Origin: Candidatus Yanofskybacteria bacterium CG10_big_fil_rev_8_21_14_0_10_36_16
GTDB taxonomy: Bacteria > Patescibacteria > Paceibacteria > 2-02-FULL-40-12 > IGHO2-01-FULL-4-A
DNA length: 64,000 bases
Assembly: GCA_002794035.1 (NCBI GenBank)
Contig: PCXQ01000003.1
Span: forward strand, 1 to 64,000
Reading direction: 5' to 3'
The translations under genes were made by a program, and so were the position numbers. The first letter of the stretch is position 1. The number at the start of each line of letters is the position of its first letter. This document shows, piece after piece, positions 23,403-31,494 of this stretch. Under the pieces are notes generated by a model. The model saw nothing but the letters and a program-made list of their open reading frames with translations, searched no databases and had not been told where the DNA came from.

Positions 23403-23574
23403 CTGATTGAATCATTTTCTAAAGTTAATAGGCTGGGTTAATTTTTATAAATATTTTATCGAGCTTAGCTCGATAAGGTTCGACAGAATTTTTTAACGTT
23501 TCGCGAGGACGCTCCACTAAAATTCTGGACAAAGTGAAACAGTTCACTTTGTCTCCGTGGCGGGGAGACTGATT
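23393..23574. repeat. Direct repeats of the tRNA-Arg 3' end flanking three palindromes
   Basis: The 16-bp GGCGGGGAGACTGATT occurs at 23393-23408 and 23559-23574. Between the copies are ATCGAGC/GCTCGAT (23458-23474), CAGAATTTT/AAAATTCTG (23484-23527) and ACAAAGTGAA/TTCACTTTGT (23529-23552). This is the layout expected after integration at a tRNA end, or of a decayed tRNA duplicate. Confidence 0.65.
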
Positions 23575-23576
23575 AA

Positions 23577-25031
23577 ATGAAAATTCCAGAAGAAATAATA
23601 AAAATTTTAAATAAGTTAGAAGAGGCCGGCTTTGAGGCCTATGTTGTGGGCGGATGCGTACGCGATTTTATTTTAGATATAGAGCCAAAGGATTGGGATA
23701 TTACCACTAATGCAAAACCAGAGGAAATACAAAAAGTTTTTGGTGAAGAAAATACTTTTTATGAAAACCAATTTGGTACTGTGGGAATTAAAACGGGATC
23801 AGAACCCGAGGCCTTATCTGTAGTCGAAGCGACAACCTATAGAACTGAATCGAAATATACCGACAAACGACACCCTGATGAAATAAAATTTGCGGATAAA
23901 TTGGAAGATGATCTTGGTCGCAGGGACTTTACTGTTAATGCAATGGCTATGAATAGCAATGGAGATATCTCAGATCCTTTTGGTGGAGAGGGTGATTTAA
24001 AAAATAAGATATTAAAAGCCGTTGGGGATCCAGAAGAACGCTTTAATGAGGATGCATTACGAATGCTTAGGGCGGTAAGATTTGCTGTGACTATAAATTT
24101 AAATATAGAAGAAAAAACTTTTAAGGCCATAGAAAAACATCATGAACTTCTGAAGATGATATCAAAAGAAAGAATAAGAGATGAATTTAGAAAAATAATC
24201 GATTCCAACGGTGCAACACGGGGAATAGAAATACTAAAAGATACAGGGCTTATGAAATATATAATGCCAGAACTTTTAGAAGGAGTAGGGGTTGGGCAAA
24301 ATAAGCATCACATATATACGGTTTGGGAACACAACCTTAGGGCCTTGCAATATGCTATGGATAAAAAATATTCAACTGTTGTCAGAATGGCCTCTCTTTT
24401 GCATGATGTTGGAAAGCCTCAGACGAAGAGAGGAGAGGGAGAAGAAGCTACTTTTTATGGGCATGAAATAGTTGGGGCCCGCATGGCAACTAAATTTTTG
24501 GACCGTTTGCATTGGCCTAAAAAAGAAGCAGAAGATATTGTGCGCTTGGTTCGTTATCATCTTTTTTACTATAATGTTGGAGAGGTTACCGAAAGTTCGG
24601 TAAGACGGCTTGTTGCCAATATTGGAAGAGAAAACGTTGAAGATCTTATAAAAGTTCGAGAAGCAGATCGTATTGGCTCAGGTGTGCCCAAGGCCAGGCC
24701 TTACAAATTGCGCCATCTAATGTTTATGATAGATAAGGTTTCTCGTGATCCGATATCTCCCAAGATGTTGGAACTTAATGGGGATGAACTTATGAAACTA
24801 CTTGGTCTTGAGCCGGGGCCCAAGGTGGGGCTTTTAATAAATGCATTAATGGGCGAGGTTCTTGATGATCCAGATAGAAACAATAAGGATTATTTAGTTA
24901 ACAGAGTGAAGGAACTAAATGAGATGCCCGACAGTGACCTTTTTGAACTTGCAAAACTTGGACAAACAAAAACTACTGAGGAAGAAGATAGGGAAATTTC
25001 AAAAATTAAATCAAAACATTATGTAACATAA
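23577..25031 (+). CDS. cca: tRNA nucleotidyltransferase (CCA-adding enzyme) with HD domain
   Basis: 484 residues. The class II nucleotidyltransferase head has VVGGCVRDFILDIEPKDWDITT with the catalytic acidic pair, and RRDFTVNAMAMN. Next come the RNA-binding body (EDALRMLRAVRFA) and an HD phosphohydrolase domain (VRMASLLHDVGKPQTK, GHEIVGARMA). It adds or repairs the 3' CCA of tRNAs, needed here since several tRNA genes lack an encoded CCA. The start ATG is only 2 bp after the second copy of the tRNA-Arg-end repeat. Confidence 0.95.
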   Translation: MKIPEEIIKILNKLEEAGFEAYVVGGCVRDFILDIEPKDWDITTNAKPEEIQKVFGEENTFYENQFGTVGIKTGSEPEALSVVEATTYRTESKYTDKRHPDEIKFADKLEDDLGRRDFTVNAMAMNSNGDISDPFGGEGDLKNKILKAVGDPEERFNEDALRMLRAVRFAVTINLNIEEKTFKAIEKHHELLKMISKERIRDEFRKIIDSNGATRGIEILKDTGLMKYIMPELLEGVGVGQNKHHIYTVWEHNLRALQYAMDKKYSTVVRMASLLHDVGKPQTKRGEGEEATFYGHEIVGARMATKFLDRLHWPKKEAEDIVRLVRYHLFYYNVGEVTESSVRRLVANIGRENVEDLIKVREADRIGSGVPKARPYKLRHLMFMIDKVSRDPISPKMLELNGDELMKLLGLEPGPKVGLLINALMGEVLDDPDRNNKDYLVNRVKELNEMPDSDLFELAKLGQTKTTEEEDREISKIKSKHYVT

Positions 25032-25083
25032 TTAATTTATAAGGTGGGTTGGGAGGGGTACAAACAAGCCACTTTTGAATAAT

Positions 25084-25656
25084 ATGAAATTTGAAACATT
25101 CGAAAACACAGTTGGGGAATACGAAAAGGAAGTTGAAAGAATTCAATTAGAATTAGAAAAATATCTTAATAAGGATGACGCACAAAAAACAACTCGAGAA
25201 ATATATGATATGGTTCTTGATATTGATGAAAATTTGAATGAACTTCTTAGTGACCCCAAGGTTTTAGAAAATTATTACTATGACGGTTATATATTTGAAT
25301 CAAAAAATAAATCTGTAGAAATACACAATGCACCAAATGGTTTAGTAATTTTAAAAAGTCTAGACGGTGGCATACTGGATAAATTAAGGGAAGACAAAGT
25401 GGTAGCAACTAAAGCTTTGTTTGAATGGATTAAGAAATATGCGGATCGTTCCAAATTTTTATTAACAAGATGGAGAGAAGATAAAACTTTGCGTATGTTT
25501 AATCCGAAAGAAATTAAGGAAATTGCAAAGGAGGCAGAAAGATCAAAAGTTACCTCTCTTTCAAATGAAGAGCAAGAATTCTTTAAATTTTATGAGGAGC
25601 AATTAAAAGGGAAAAATGCAGAAAATGGAGAAGATGGAGAAGATGGAATTAAGTAA
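25084..25656 (+). CDS. Unknown charged helical protein
   Basis: 190 residues from ATG 25084, not recognised. It is highly charged and mostly helical (a Glu/Lys-rich coiled-coil start at residues 5-45), with a Gly-Glu-Asp repeat tail (ENGEDGEDG). No signal or membrane segment. It follows cca and precedes tRNA-Pro by 19 bp, so it may be cotranscribed with the tRNA. Confidence 0.7.
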   Translation: MKFETFENTVGEYEKEVERIQLELEKYLNKDDAQKTTREIYDMVLDIDENLNELLSDPKVLENYYYDGYIFESKNKSVEIHNAPNGLVILKSLDGGILDKLREDKVVATKALFEWIKKYADRSKFLLTRWREDKTLRMFNPKEIKEIAKEAERSKVTSLSNEEQEFFKFYEEQLKGKNAENGEDGEDGIK

Positions 25657-25675
25657 TAAGGGCGTTGTGTGTGAA

Positions 25676-25747
25676 CGGGCCATAGTGTAACGGTAACATG
25701 CACGATTCGGGTTCGTGTGATTCCCGGTTCAAATCCGGGTGGCCCGA
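25676..25747 (+). tRNA. tRNA-Pro(CGG)
   Basis: Acceptor CGGGCCA/TGGCCCG, anticodon stem CACGA/TCGTG with loop TTCGGGT (CGG), T-arm CCCGG-TTCAAAT-CCGGG. No encoded CCA. It is followed by an imperfect hairpin (AGTATT...AATACT, about 25767-25808). Confidence 0.93.
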
Positions 25748-25879
25748 CTGATGAGTTTTGGCTAGGAAGTATTGATCGGAGCGATTGAGTGGGAACGAAT
25801 GAATACTGAGGTCAGCAAGTCGAACGTGTAGGCAGAATATATAGAGCGAAAAAAATTAAAATAATTTTAACACTTTATT

Positions 25880-26353
25880 ATGTTTAAAAAATTTTGGGAA
25901 TGGTATGAAAAACATGAGGAATTAAATACTATCGTTTCTGCAGGGCTTTTTGTCTTGCAGCTGGTCCATCTTTATTGGTTGACTACCGATGTTGTTTTAA
26001 TGCGTATTTTTGGTATCAGCTTCTTCTTTCAATGGGGAGAAATAGGGGATACTTTGTTGGCTGTGGTGGATTATACAGAGATCCCAGTTTTAATTTCTGT
26101 ATCTTTGATTTACATAAACTCAATTAGAAAAAATATGGGTAGTAGAGGCAAAAACATTCTTTACCTTATCTTTTTAAATTCACAATGGTACCATATATTT
26201 TGGATTACAGACGAGGTTGTTGTAGAAAGCTTTTTAACTGCCAGTTGGCATCCGGTTTTAATTTGGGGAGCTATATTGATTGATTATTTAGAATTGCCAG
26301 TTATCTACGATACAATTAAAAAAACAATAAAGACCTTTTTGGTTAGAAAATAA
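25880..26353 (+). CDS. Four-helix membrane protein of unknown function
   Basis: 157 residues, not recognised. It has four predicted membrane helices (about 17-40, 57-77, 92-112 and 126-145) and many aromatic residues. The motif EIGDTLLAVVDYTEIPVL is echoed by GAILIDYLELPVI, suggesting an internal duplication of two helices each. The basic C-terminus is cytoplasmic. It has its own terminator. Confidence 0.75.
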   Translation: MFKKFWEWYEKHEELNTIVSAGLFVLQLVHLYWLTTDVVLMRIFGISFFFQWGEIGDTLLAVVDYTEIPVLISVSLIYINSIRKNMGSRGKNILYLIFLNSQWYHIFWITDEVVVESFLTASWHPVLIWGAILIDYLELPVIYDTIKKTIKTFLVRK

Positions 26354-26369
26354 ATTCAAAATTTCGCAA

Positions 26370-26401
26370 AAAAACATCCCCGCCAAGGCGGGGATGTTTT
26401 T
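26370..26401. terminator. Bidirectional GC-rich terminator
   Basis: AAAAACATCCCCGCC pairs with its complement over a 2-nt loop; it lies between converging genes. Confidence 0.9.
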
Positions 26402-26425
26402 GTTTGAAAGAATAAAAGAAGGTAA

Positions 26426-26716
26426 TTAGAATCGGTCTCTACCAAATCTGCCTCCATCTCTCCTCTCTTCTTTAGGTCTTGCTTCATTAACTACTAACTG
26501 TCTGCTCTCAAAATCACTTCCATTTAAAGTTTCCACGGCTTTATCAGCGCCACCATCTTCATCAATAGTTACAAATCCGAAACCTTTGCTTCGGCCTGTG
26601 TTTCTGTCTGATATGACGATTGCTTCGCTAACTGTGCCGTAGGATGAAAATAAATCCTTAAGCTGGTCATCAGTAGTAGAGTAGGGCAAGTTGCCTACGT
26701 ATAATTTTTTAGCCAA
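26426..26716 (-). CDS. RRM-type RNA-binding protein
   Basis: 96 residues, a single RRM. RNP2 is LYVGNL (5-10) and RNP1 is KGFGFVTI (about 44-51), followed by an Arg/Gly/Asp-rich tail (RRDGGRFGRDRF). Such small Rbp proteins bind single-stranded RNA and are cold-induced in cyanobacteria. The long upstream region (26724-26925) contains a hairpin and a larger paired domain, which suggests post-transcriptional control. Confidence 0.95.
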   Translation of the reverse strand: MAKKLYVGNLPYSTTDDQLKDLFSSYGTVSEAIVISDRNTGRSKGFGFVTIDEDGGADKAVETLNGSDFESRQLVVNEARPKEERRDGGRFGRDRF

Positions 26717-26723
26717 AATAATT

Positions 26724-26925
26724 GTTTAATAAATGCGATACACACAAAGTGCGCATCTTTAATTTATTAAACCTAACTAATATTCTGTTTTTTACGACCT
26801 GGCTGATTCGATAAAATCCGCCTTTACCTACACGTGATCGTAAGATGGTTTTTAAACTAACAGGCCTTAGCATACTAGCTCAAGAACCACCTCAACGAAA
26901 AGAAACGCTTCGGAAATAAAAACAG
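26724..26925 (-). promoter_or_regulatory. Structured leader candidate upstream of the RRM gene
   Basis: Near the gene, GTTTAATAAAT (26724-26734) pairs with ATTTATTAAAC (26762-26772). Farther up, CTGTTTTTTA (26785-26794) pairs with TAAAAACAG (26917-26925), closing a domain of about 140 nt. Inside, 26842-26850 pairs with 26885-26893 using G-U pairs only if transcribed from the minus strand. It may be the 5' UTR of the RRM mRNA or a separate small RNA. Confidence 0.45.
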
Positions 26926-26992
26926 CACTTTTTAATATTAACACATCTAAAATAAATTTACAAGGGCTAATAAAAATGATAGACTATTTTAC

Positions 26993-27076
26993 GGAGGAGT
27001 CGGATAGTGGTTTATTCCACCGCACTTGAAATGCGGCGGCCGCAAGGCCTCGTGGGTTCGAATCCCACCTCCTCCG
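26993..27076 (+). tRNA. tRNA-Ser(TGA)
   Basis: Acceptor GGAGGAG/CTCCTCC, anticodon stem CCGCA/TGCGG with loop CTTGAAA (TGA), long variable arm (GGCCGCAAGGCC), T-arm GTGGG-TTCGAAT-CCCAC, discriminator G as in serine tRNAs. No encoded CCA. Confidence 0.95.
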
Positions 27077-27110
27077 CAATACCCAATCAGCGAATATGCA
27101 GAGTAAATAA

Positions 27111-27140
27111 TTGACACAAACTATAAGTTTGTGCTATTTT
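27111..27140 (+). promoter_or_regulatory. Promoter with a palindromic operator candidate
   Basis: TTGACA at 27111-27116, then TATTTT near 27135 as -10. The perfect dyad CACAAACT-ATA-AGTTTGTG (27115-27133) fills the spacer, exactly where a repressor would block RNA polymerase. Confidence 0.6.
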
Positions 27141-27180
27141 ATTTTATGGTTACTTAATCTAGATTATAGGGGAAAAACAA

Positions 27181-27515
27181 TGCTTAGAAAGATACAAAGA
27201 TTTTTTGAAAAAATTATCATAAATTATTATTCTGATAAAATTTGGTCAATTCCTATTTATCATGACGGGGATCAATTTCCCAATCTTGAAGATTTAGAGG
27301 AAATGGAAGGGGTAGCTATAGATGCATATAATTACATGCGTGGAACAGATAGACTTGGTGCTGGTGATTTTTCTGATGATTCTAAAATCCTTGCAGTTAG
27401 AACAGTCGCTTATCAACTCGGTATTTCTATCAGAAAAGTAATTAATCAATGTGAAATATGTATTTTGCCATGGGCTGGTTTTCACGGTAAAATTATGGCG
27501 AGAATGAAAGCGTAG
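27181..27515 (+). CDS. Unknown small protein
   Basis: 111 residues from ATG 27181 (MLRKIQRFF), with AGGGG upstream; longer in-frame starts run through the promoter and are rejected. Not recognised. It is soluble with a basic amphipathic N-terminal helix and Trp/Tyr/acidic centre, and contains two close Cys. It has a dedicated promoter with an operator-like dyad and a terminator, so expression is probably regulated. Confidence 0.7.
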
Positions 27516-27526
27516 TCATGAGTATG

Positions 27527-27560
27527 CGCCTGTAATTTATTATACGGGCGTTTTGTTTTA
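27527..27560 (+). terminator. Terminator after the 27181 gene
   Basis: CGCCTGTA/TACGGGCG stem (one G-T) and a T-rich tail. Confidence 0.75.
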
Positions 27561-27563
27561 TTT

Positions 27564-27590
27564 TAAAAAACCAGCCCGTGTTAGGGCTGG
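27564..27590 (-). terminator. Terminator of the 27603-27815 gene
   Basis: CCAGCCC/GGGCTGG, with As on the plus strand giving Ts on the transcript. Confidence 0.65.
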
Positions 27591-27602
27591 TGGGGAAGGG
27601 AG

Positions 27603-27815
27603 CTAATTTACAGAAGTTCCGGAAGTTAAATATTGAAATAAATTTTCTTCATTTACCTCTCCTTCGTAAAGTTCATAAACCTCTCTTAAAATATCCACGA
27701 CTCTTCTTTGCGCTCTTTGAGCAATATTTTGTAAAAGTTCATCAGCTTTTTTTGATAGGTTAACGCTTTGTGCATTTGAGTCTTCGTCATTTGTCCAAAA
27801 AAGAATTCTTGGCAT
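27603..27815 (-). CDS. Unknown small helical protein
   Basis: 70 residues from the ATG at 27815, placed by GGAGGT 7 nt upstream. Not recognised. Two helices are predicted, including an Arg/Gln-rich stretch (NIAQRAQRRVVDILREVYEL), so an RNA- or protein-binding helix pair is possible. It is a single-gene unit with a terminator. Confidence 0.65.
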   Translation of the reverse strand: MPRILFWTNDEDSNAQSVNLSKKADELLQNIAQRAQRRVVDILREVYELYEGEVNEENLFQYLTSGTSVN

Positions 27816-27842
27816 AAGGCACCTCCAATCAGAAAATATCAT

Positions 27843-28547
27843 TTGTAGGGTATCATTAGTTGCTATTTTAGCGCAAATTAGATTTAATTTTTTATATAAA
27901 AAATGATTATAATAAGTATATAAACATTAATAAATAACATTATTAAAGATTGATAGTTATTATTAAATAAGATCTAAATTACTTAAAAAATAATAAAGAC
28001 ATACAACAACATATAAACTAAGAAAGAACTATTTGAATTATAAAACATGATAAATTTAAGGCTTTTAAATTAATTAATATTAATATATAAAACTTCTAAA
28101 ATCTAAAAAATATAAATTGAATATTGTAAAGATAATTTTAATTATTTATAGGTTATTTTTTATAAAATTTTATGAATTTGACTTATTTGGGGAGTAGATT
28201 TGTATTTGGACAATTTTGAATATCCTTGTAAAGTTAGCGTATTTTTTAGACAACGTGACTTCCTTACCGGTAATTATTTTTAGCAAACTTGGAGGGATGG
28301 GGTTGAATAGTTATTGAATAGCTTTAAATTTTGGTTCTGTTTAAACTTTTGGGTGTAGGTTGTTTTATGGTTTTTGTGCAAAATTTAGTCATTTTTTATA
28401 AAAAATTTAAAGGCACTTTTTATTTCTTGTTTTTTAAAAATTATCCACAATTTTTATTGCTGGGGTAAATTATATGTGAGATAATGATTGTAGCACGAGA
28501 TAGTTAATAAACACTAAGGATATCGGTGTTTGGGAAAGCCTTTGAGG
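27843..28547. other. Extremely AT-rich 0.7 kb gene-free region
   Basis: No gene is visible. From about 27880 to 28170 the sequence is nearly all A and T, with A-rich plus strand; after about 28170 it turns T/G-rich. A perfect DnaA-box sequence (TTATCCACA) lies near 28441 and a possible -10 (GATAATG) near 28480. It could be an origin-like, DNA-bending or promoter region, but only one DnaA box is seen. Confidence 0.45.
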
Positions 28548-30077
28548 ATGGTTTTTTTGGCTTTCAATCTCAATAATTTAAAATTGAATACAAAGTTCAG
28601 TAAAAAGAACAAAATAAACATCTGGCAACCAGGTAATACTTTTAAATTTGTCACTCAACGACTTAACGAAAATCTCGATAAAGATTTGCAATTTAGTCAT
28701 GTACCAAGATTTATCTTAACCGTCATGGCGGGGATTCCGATAATATTCTTTGGTCGTATAATAGGTAATATTGCAAAATCAATAATAAGAAAGAAAAGAG
28801 AAAAAGTGGATCCTTTAGGGGAGTTAATTCGTTGGTTAGAAAGAGATATTAAGAGAAAATATTGGATTGCTTGTACCGATTGTGCCGATGAATTTATTGA
28901 CCATGCTCTAGTTACTTCAGGATTATTCTTGAACGCATTAATTAGACACAAAGGCAATGTTAACCTTTTGGGGGAGCAATGGTTTAATAAGTTCAATATG
29001 TTTATTAAGAGGATCGACGATAGGATACATGACTTCTTGATTCTTGAAAGACTAGAGATAGAGGAGCTAATATTAAATCCTTCTCGAAGGACAGTTCCTT
29101 CAATTGTTCTTTCTCAAGCGACCGATGAATTCGTGCAGAGAGCCGGTAGGGCGTACCTTAGGACTGTTAAAACAGTTTTGAGGCATGCTCTATCGGCTTT
29201 TCTTTTTGTTGCAGGAGGAATTGTTTACGCAATAGAGGAAACTGTTTTAATGGTAGTTGATGCTGGAGAATTTGTCCTATCTATTTTAGGTGAAGGTTTT
29301 GTGTATTCTACTTCTTTTGTATACAAAGGAATAGTAAAAATACTTGATTTTATTAACGATCTCGGACATAAGTCTGCTCAAAAGACTGATATTATAGCAA
29401 CAAATATTGTTTATCACGCCAGAGAATTTGCAAAGTTTGAGATGGAGGTGTTTAAAGATGCAAGTTTTGCTGTGGCTAAATTTGTTCAAGACTCAATACC
29501 GCCCGGTTTTTCCAATCAGACCCGAGATTCTTATAAAATACTGGCTAAATACGATTCTTTGAGTGCCGGATACGACTCTTATATATTAAATGAAATCAAA
29601 GCTAATGTTTTTAAATTTAAACAATCTTGGCAGAAAAAAAATAAAGAACTTTATATAACCAAGGTTTTGTGGCTTACGCGTCCGTCTCCTGTTACCGTAA
29701 AACCCTTATATCCTCCTATTAATAATAAAGAAATTGAAAATAAAAATATTACTGAACAAATCCCAGAGGATATAAACTGGCTGAGTTCATGTGAATTTAT
29801 TAAAGATAATAAAAATTATATTGCTATTTCTGTTTTAGCAAATGAATTTGAGTATGAAACCGACTATTTGGGCTATTTAGCAAGGAAAGATAAGGTAGAA
29901 GGCTTTAAAATTAACAAGAAGTGGTACGCTAATAGGGATTCAGTTTCTAATTATAAGGAGATTATTCAAAAGAAAAAAACTGCGGATGCATTAGCGAGAG
30001 TAGAGACAGCAAGGAATGATGTTAGATTTAAGAAATATGTTTGGATTGATAATCTTTTTGCTTCATTAACTAATTAA
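28548..30077 (+). CDS. Large membrane protein with C-terminal HTH-like domain
   Basis: About 509 residues from ATG 28548. Hydrophobic segments near residues 63-80 and 210-235 indicate membrane insertion, and the middle is helical and charged. The C-terminal part (about 420-470) reads AISVLANEFEYETDYLGYLARKD then KINKKWYANRDSVSNY. This is the excisionase/MerR-like HTH module common in CPR proteins, with the aromatic W-Y end. It is not recognised as a whole. The combination suggests a membrane-tethered DNA-binding protein, by inference. It follows the AT-rich gap. Confidence 0.75.
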   Translation: MVFLAFNLNNLKLNTKFSKKNKINIWQPGNTFKFVTQRLNENLDKDLQFSHVPRFILTVMAGIPIIFFGRIIGNIAKSIIRKKREKVDPLGELIRWLERDIKRKYWIACTDCADEFIDHALVTSGLFLNALIRHKGNVNLLGEQWFNKFNMFIKRIDDRIHDFLILERLEIEELILNPSRRTVPSIVLSQATDEFVQRAGRAYLRTVKTVLRHALSAFLFVAGGIVYAIEETVLMVVDAGEFVLSILGEGFVYSTSFVYKGIVKILDFINDLGHKSAQKTDIIATNIVYHAREFAKFEMEVFKDASFAVAKFVQDSIPPGFSNQTRDSYKILAKYDSLSAGYDSYILNEIKANVFKFKQSWQKKNKELYITKVLWLTRPSPVTVKPLYPPINNKEIENKNITEQIPEDINWLSSCEFIKDNKNYIAISVLANEFEYETDYLGYLARKDKVEGFKINKKWYANRDSVSNYKEIIQKKKTADALARVETARNDVRFKKYVWIDNLFASLTN

Positions 30078-30093
30078 TACAAAGTTAAATTAA

Positions 30094-30123
30094 TAAAAAA
30101 CCCGCTTTTTTTGCGGGGTTTTT
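30094..30123. terminator. Bidirectional terminator between convergent genes
   Basis: AAAAAACCCGC and GCGGGGTTTTT around a T7 loop. Confidence 0.8.
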
Positions 30124-30688
30124 ATTTGGGTAAACCTTCAAATCTTTGAAGGGCTTGTTTTACAATTAGTTTTAATTTTTCTTTTTCAGCAGGAGTGAAT
30201 TTGGAAAGCACGAATTCCCCAACTGAATCTATTTTGCCTCGCCCTGGTTTTCTTTCTTGGCGAGCCTTTTTGAGTTTTGTATTGGCTAGTCCAATCCTTA
30301 GGCGCCAAAACTTATTTGTTTTCAAAGCTTGAATTATTGATTCAACACCTTTGTGTCCGCCGGAATTGCGAGAGAACGACATTTTGAATTTACCAAAATC
30401 TATATCTAAATCATCCTGTACTACTATAATATCTTCAGGTTTAATCTTGTTTTTTAATTTTAGTTTTTTAACTGCATCTCCTGATTTATTAACAAAGGTA
30501 TGGGGCTTTGCCAAAAGAGAAGGTTTGTTTGCTATTTTGCATCTGGTTATTTCAGAGTTAAAGCTTTTATCAAACTCAAATTCACATTTTTCTGATTTAG
30601 CAATTTTATCTAAAACCAAAAAACCGACATTGTGACGAGTGTCTTCGTATTTTTCACCTGGGTTTCCAATGCCAACTATTAATCGCAT
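30122..30688 (-). CDS. pth: Peptidyl-tRNA hydrolase
   Basis: 188 residues from the ATG at 30688 (MRLIVGIGNPGEKYEDTRHN), the conserved family start; longer in-frame versions are rejected. Catalytic His in DTRHNVGF, N in PHTFVNKSGDAV, D in VQDDLDIDFGKFK, and SGGHKGVESI. It recycles tRNA from drop-off peptidyl-tRNAs. It is divergent from lepB, with about 80 bp between the starts. Confidence 0.97.
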   Translation of the reverse strand: MRLIVGIGNPGEKYEDTRHNVGFLVLDKIAKSEKCEFEFDKSFNSEITRCKIANKPSLLAKPHTFVNKSGDAVKKLKLKNKIKPEDIIVVQDDLDIDFGKFKMSFSRNSGGHKGVESIIQALKTNKFWRLRIGLANTKLKKARQERKPGRGKIDSVGEFVLSKFTPAEKEKLKLIVKQALQRFEGLPK

Positions 30689-30767
30689 ATTTATATGAAA
30701 TTTTAGCTCATAGAATATACAAATTCTATCTTGCGTAGCTTGATTATTTATGATATTATCAATCTTA

Positions 30768-31388
30768 ATGGAGGAAGAAAATAAAGAGTTAAAAGAATTG
30801 GATGAATATCCAGAGCAAATAAAATCCCGCCGAAAGGAGGCGGTTGCTTTTATTTGGGAAACAATTAAAATAGCCATAATATCGCTTGCCATAATAATCC
30901 CTGTCCGATATTATCTAATACAACCTTTTATTGTCAGGGGGGCTTCAATGGAGGAGACTTTCCACGAAGGCGACTACATTTTGATAGATGAAATAAGTTA
31001 TAGATTTAATGAACCCAAGAGAGGAGAAGTTGTTGTATTCAGATTGGCTGGAGGCAATTCTAAATTTTTTATAAAAAGAATAATAGGACTACCCGGAGAA
31101 ACTGTTGAAATATCAGGAGGCAAGATTACAATTTTTAATGAAGAAAATCCCAGCGGATTTGTTATAGATGAACAGGATTATTTAGAAGCAGGCGAGCATA
31201 CAGTGGGCAATGTTAGAACTGAGCTTGAGTATGACGAGTATTTTGTTCTTGGCGACAACAGGGCTCAAAGTTCTGATTCAAGAAGTTGGGGGCCTGTTCA
31301 CGAAGATCTAATTACGGGTAGAGTTGTTTTTAGAGCATACCCATTTGATGTATTGGGCAGAGTAAAGCCGATAGAGTATCAATTTTAA
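30768..31388 (+). CDS. lepB: Signal peptidase I
   Basis: 206 residues from ATG 30768. One N-terminal membrane helix (about 28-50), then catalytic Ser in RGASMEETFHEGDYIL, Lys in KFFIKRIIGLPGET, and box E GDNRAQSSDSRSWGPV. It cleaves signal peptides of exported proteins such as the subtilase and RlpA in this window. It is the first gene of the long plus-strand run. Confidence 0.96.
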   Translation: MEEENKELKELDEYPEQIKSRRKEAVAFIWETIKIAIISLAIIIPVRYYLIQPFIVRGASMEETFHEGDYILIDEISYRFNEPKRGEVVVFRLAGGNSKFFIKRIIGLPGETVEISGGKITIFNEENPSGFVIDEQDYLEAGEHTVGNVRTELEYDEYFVLGDNRAQSSDSRSWGPVHEDLITGRVVFRAYPFDVLGRVKPIEYQF

Positions 31389-31494
31389 AAACATTCGTTA
31401 TTATTAATTTTAGTTAAGAATTCCCGACGCTTTGCATCGAGGATCCTCAATAATTTAGAAGAGGATCTCGAAAGATTGTCGAGATTTCGAAGAG
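31389..31494 (+). promoter_or_regulatory. Structured leader of hisS
   Basis: Stems CGAGGATCCTC/GAGGATCTCG (about 31438-31471, one bulge) and ATCTCGA/TCGAGAT (about 31466-31486) are partly exclusive and end just before the ATG at 31495. They could control translation. No T-box or His-codon leader peptide is evident. Confidence 0.4.

Noticed and set aside
27843..28547. Firm oriC call
   Set aside because: Only one perfect DnaA box, no dnaA or dnaN nearby, and similar single boxes occur near 9751 and 37830.
31389..31494. T-box riboswitch before hisS
   Set aside because: The leader is too short and lacks a T-box motif and a specifier loop.
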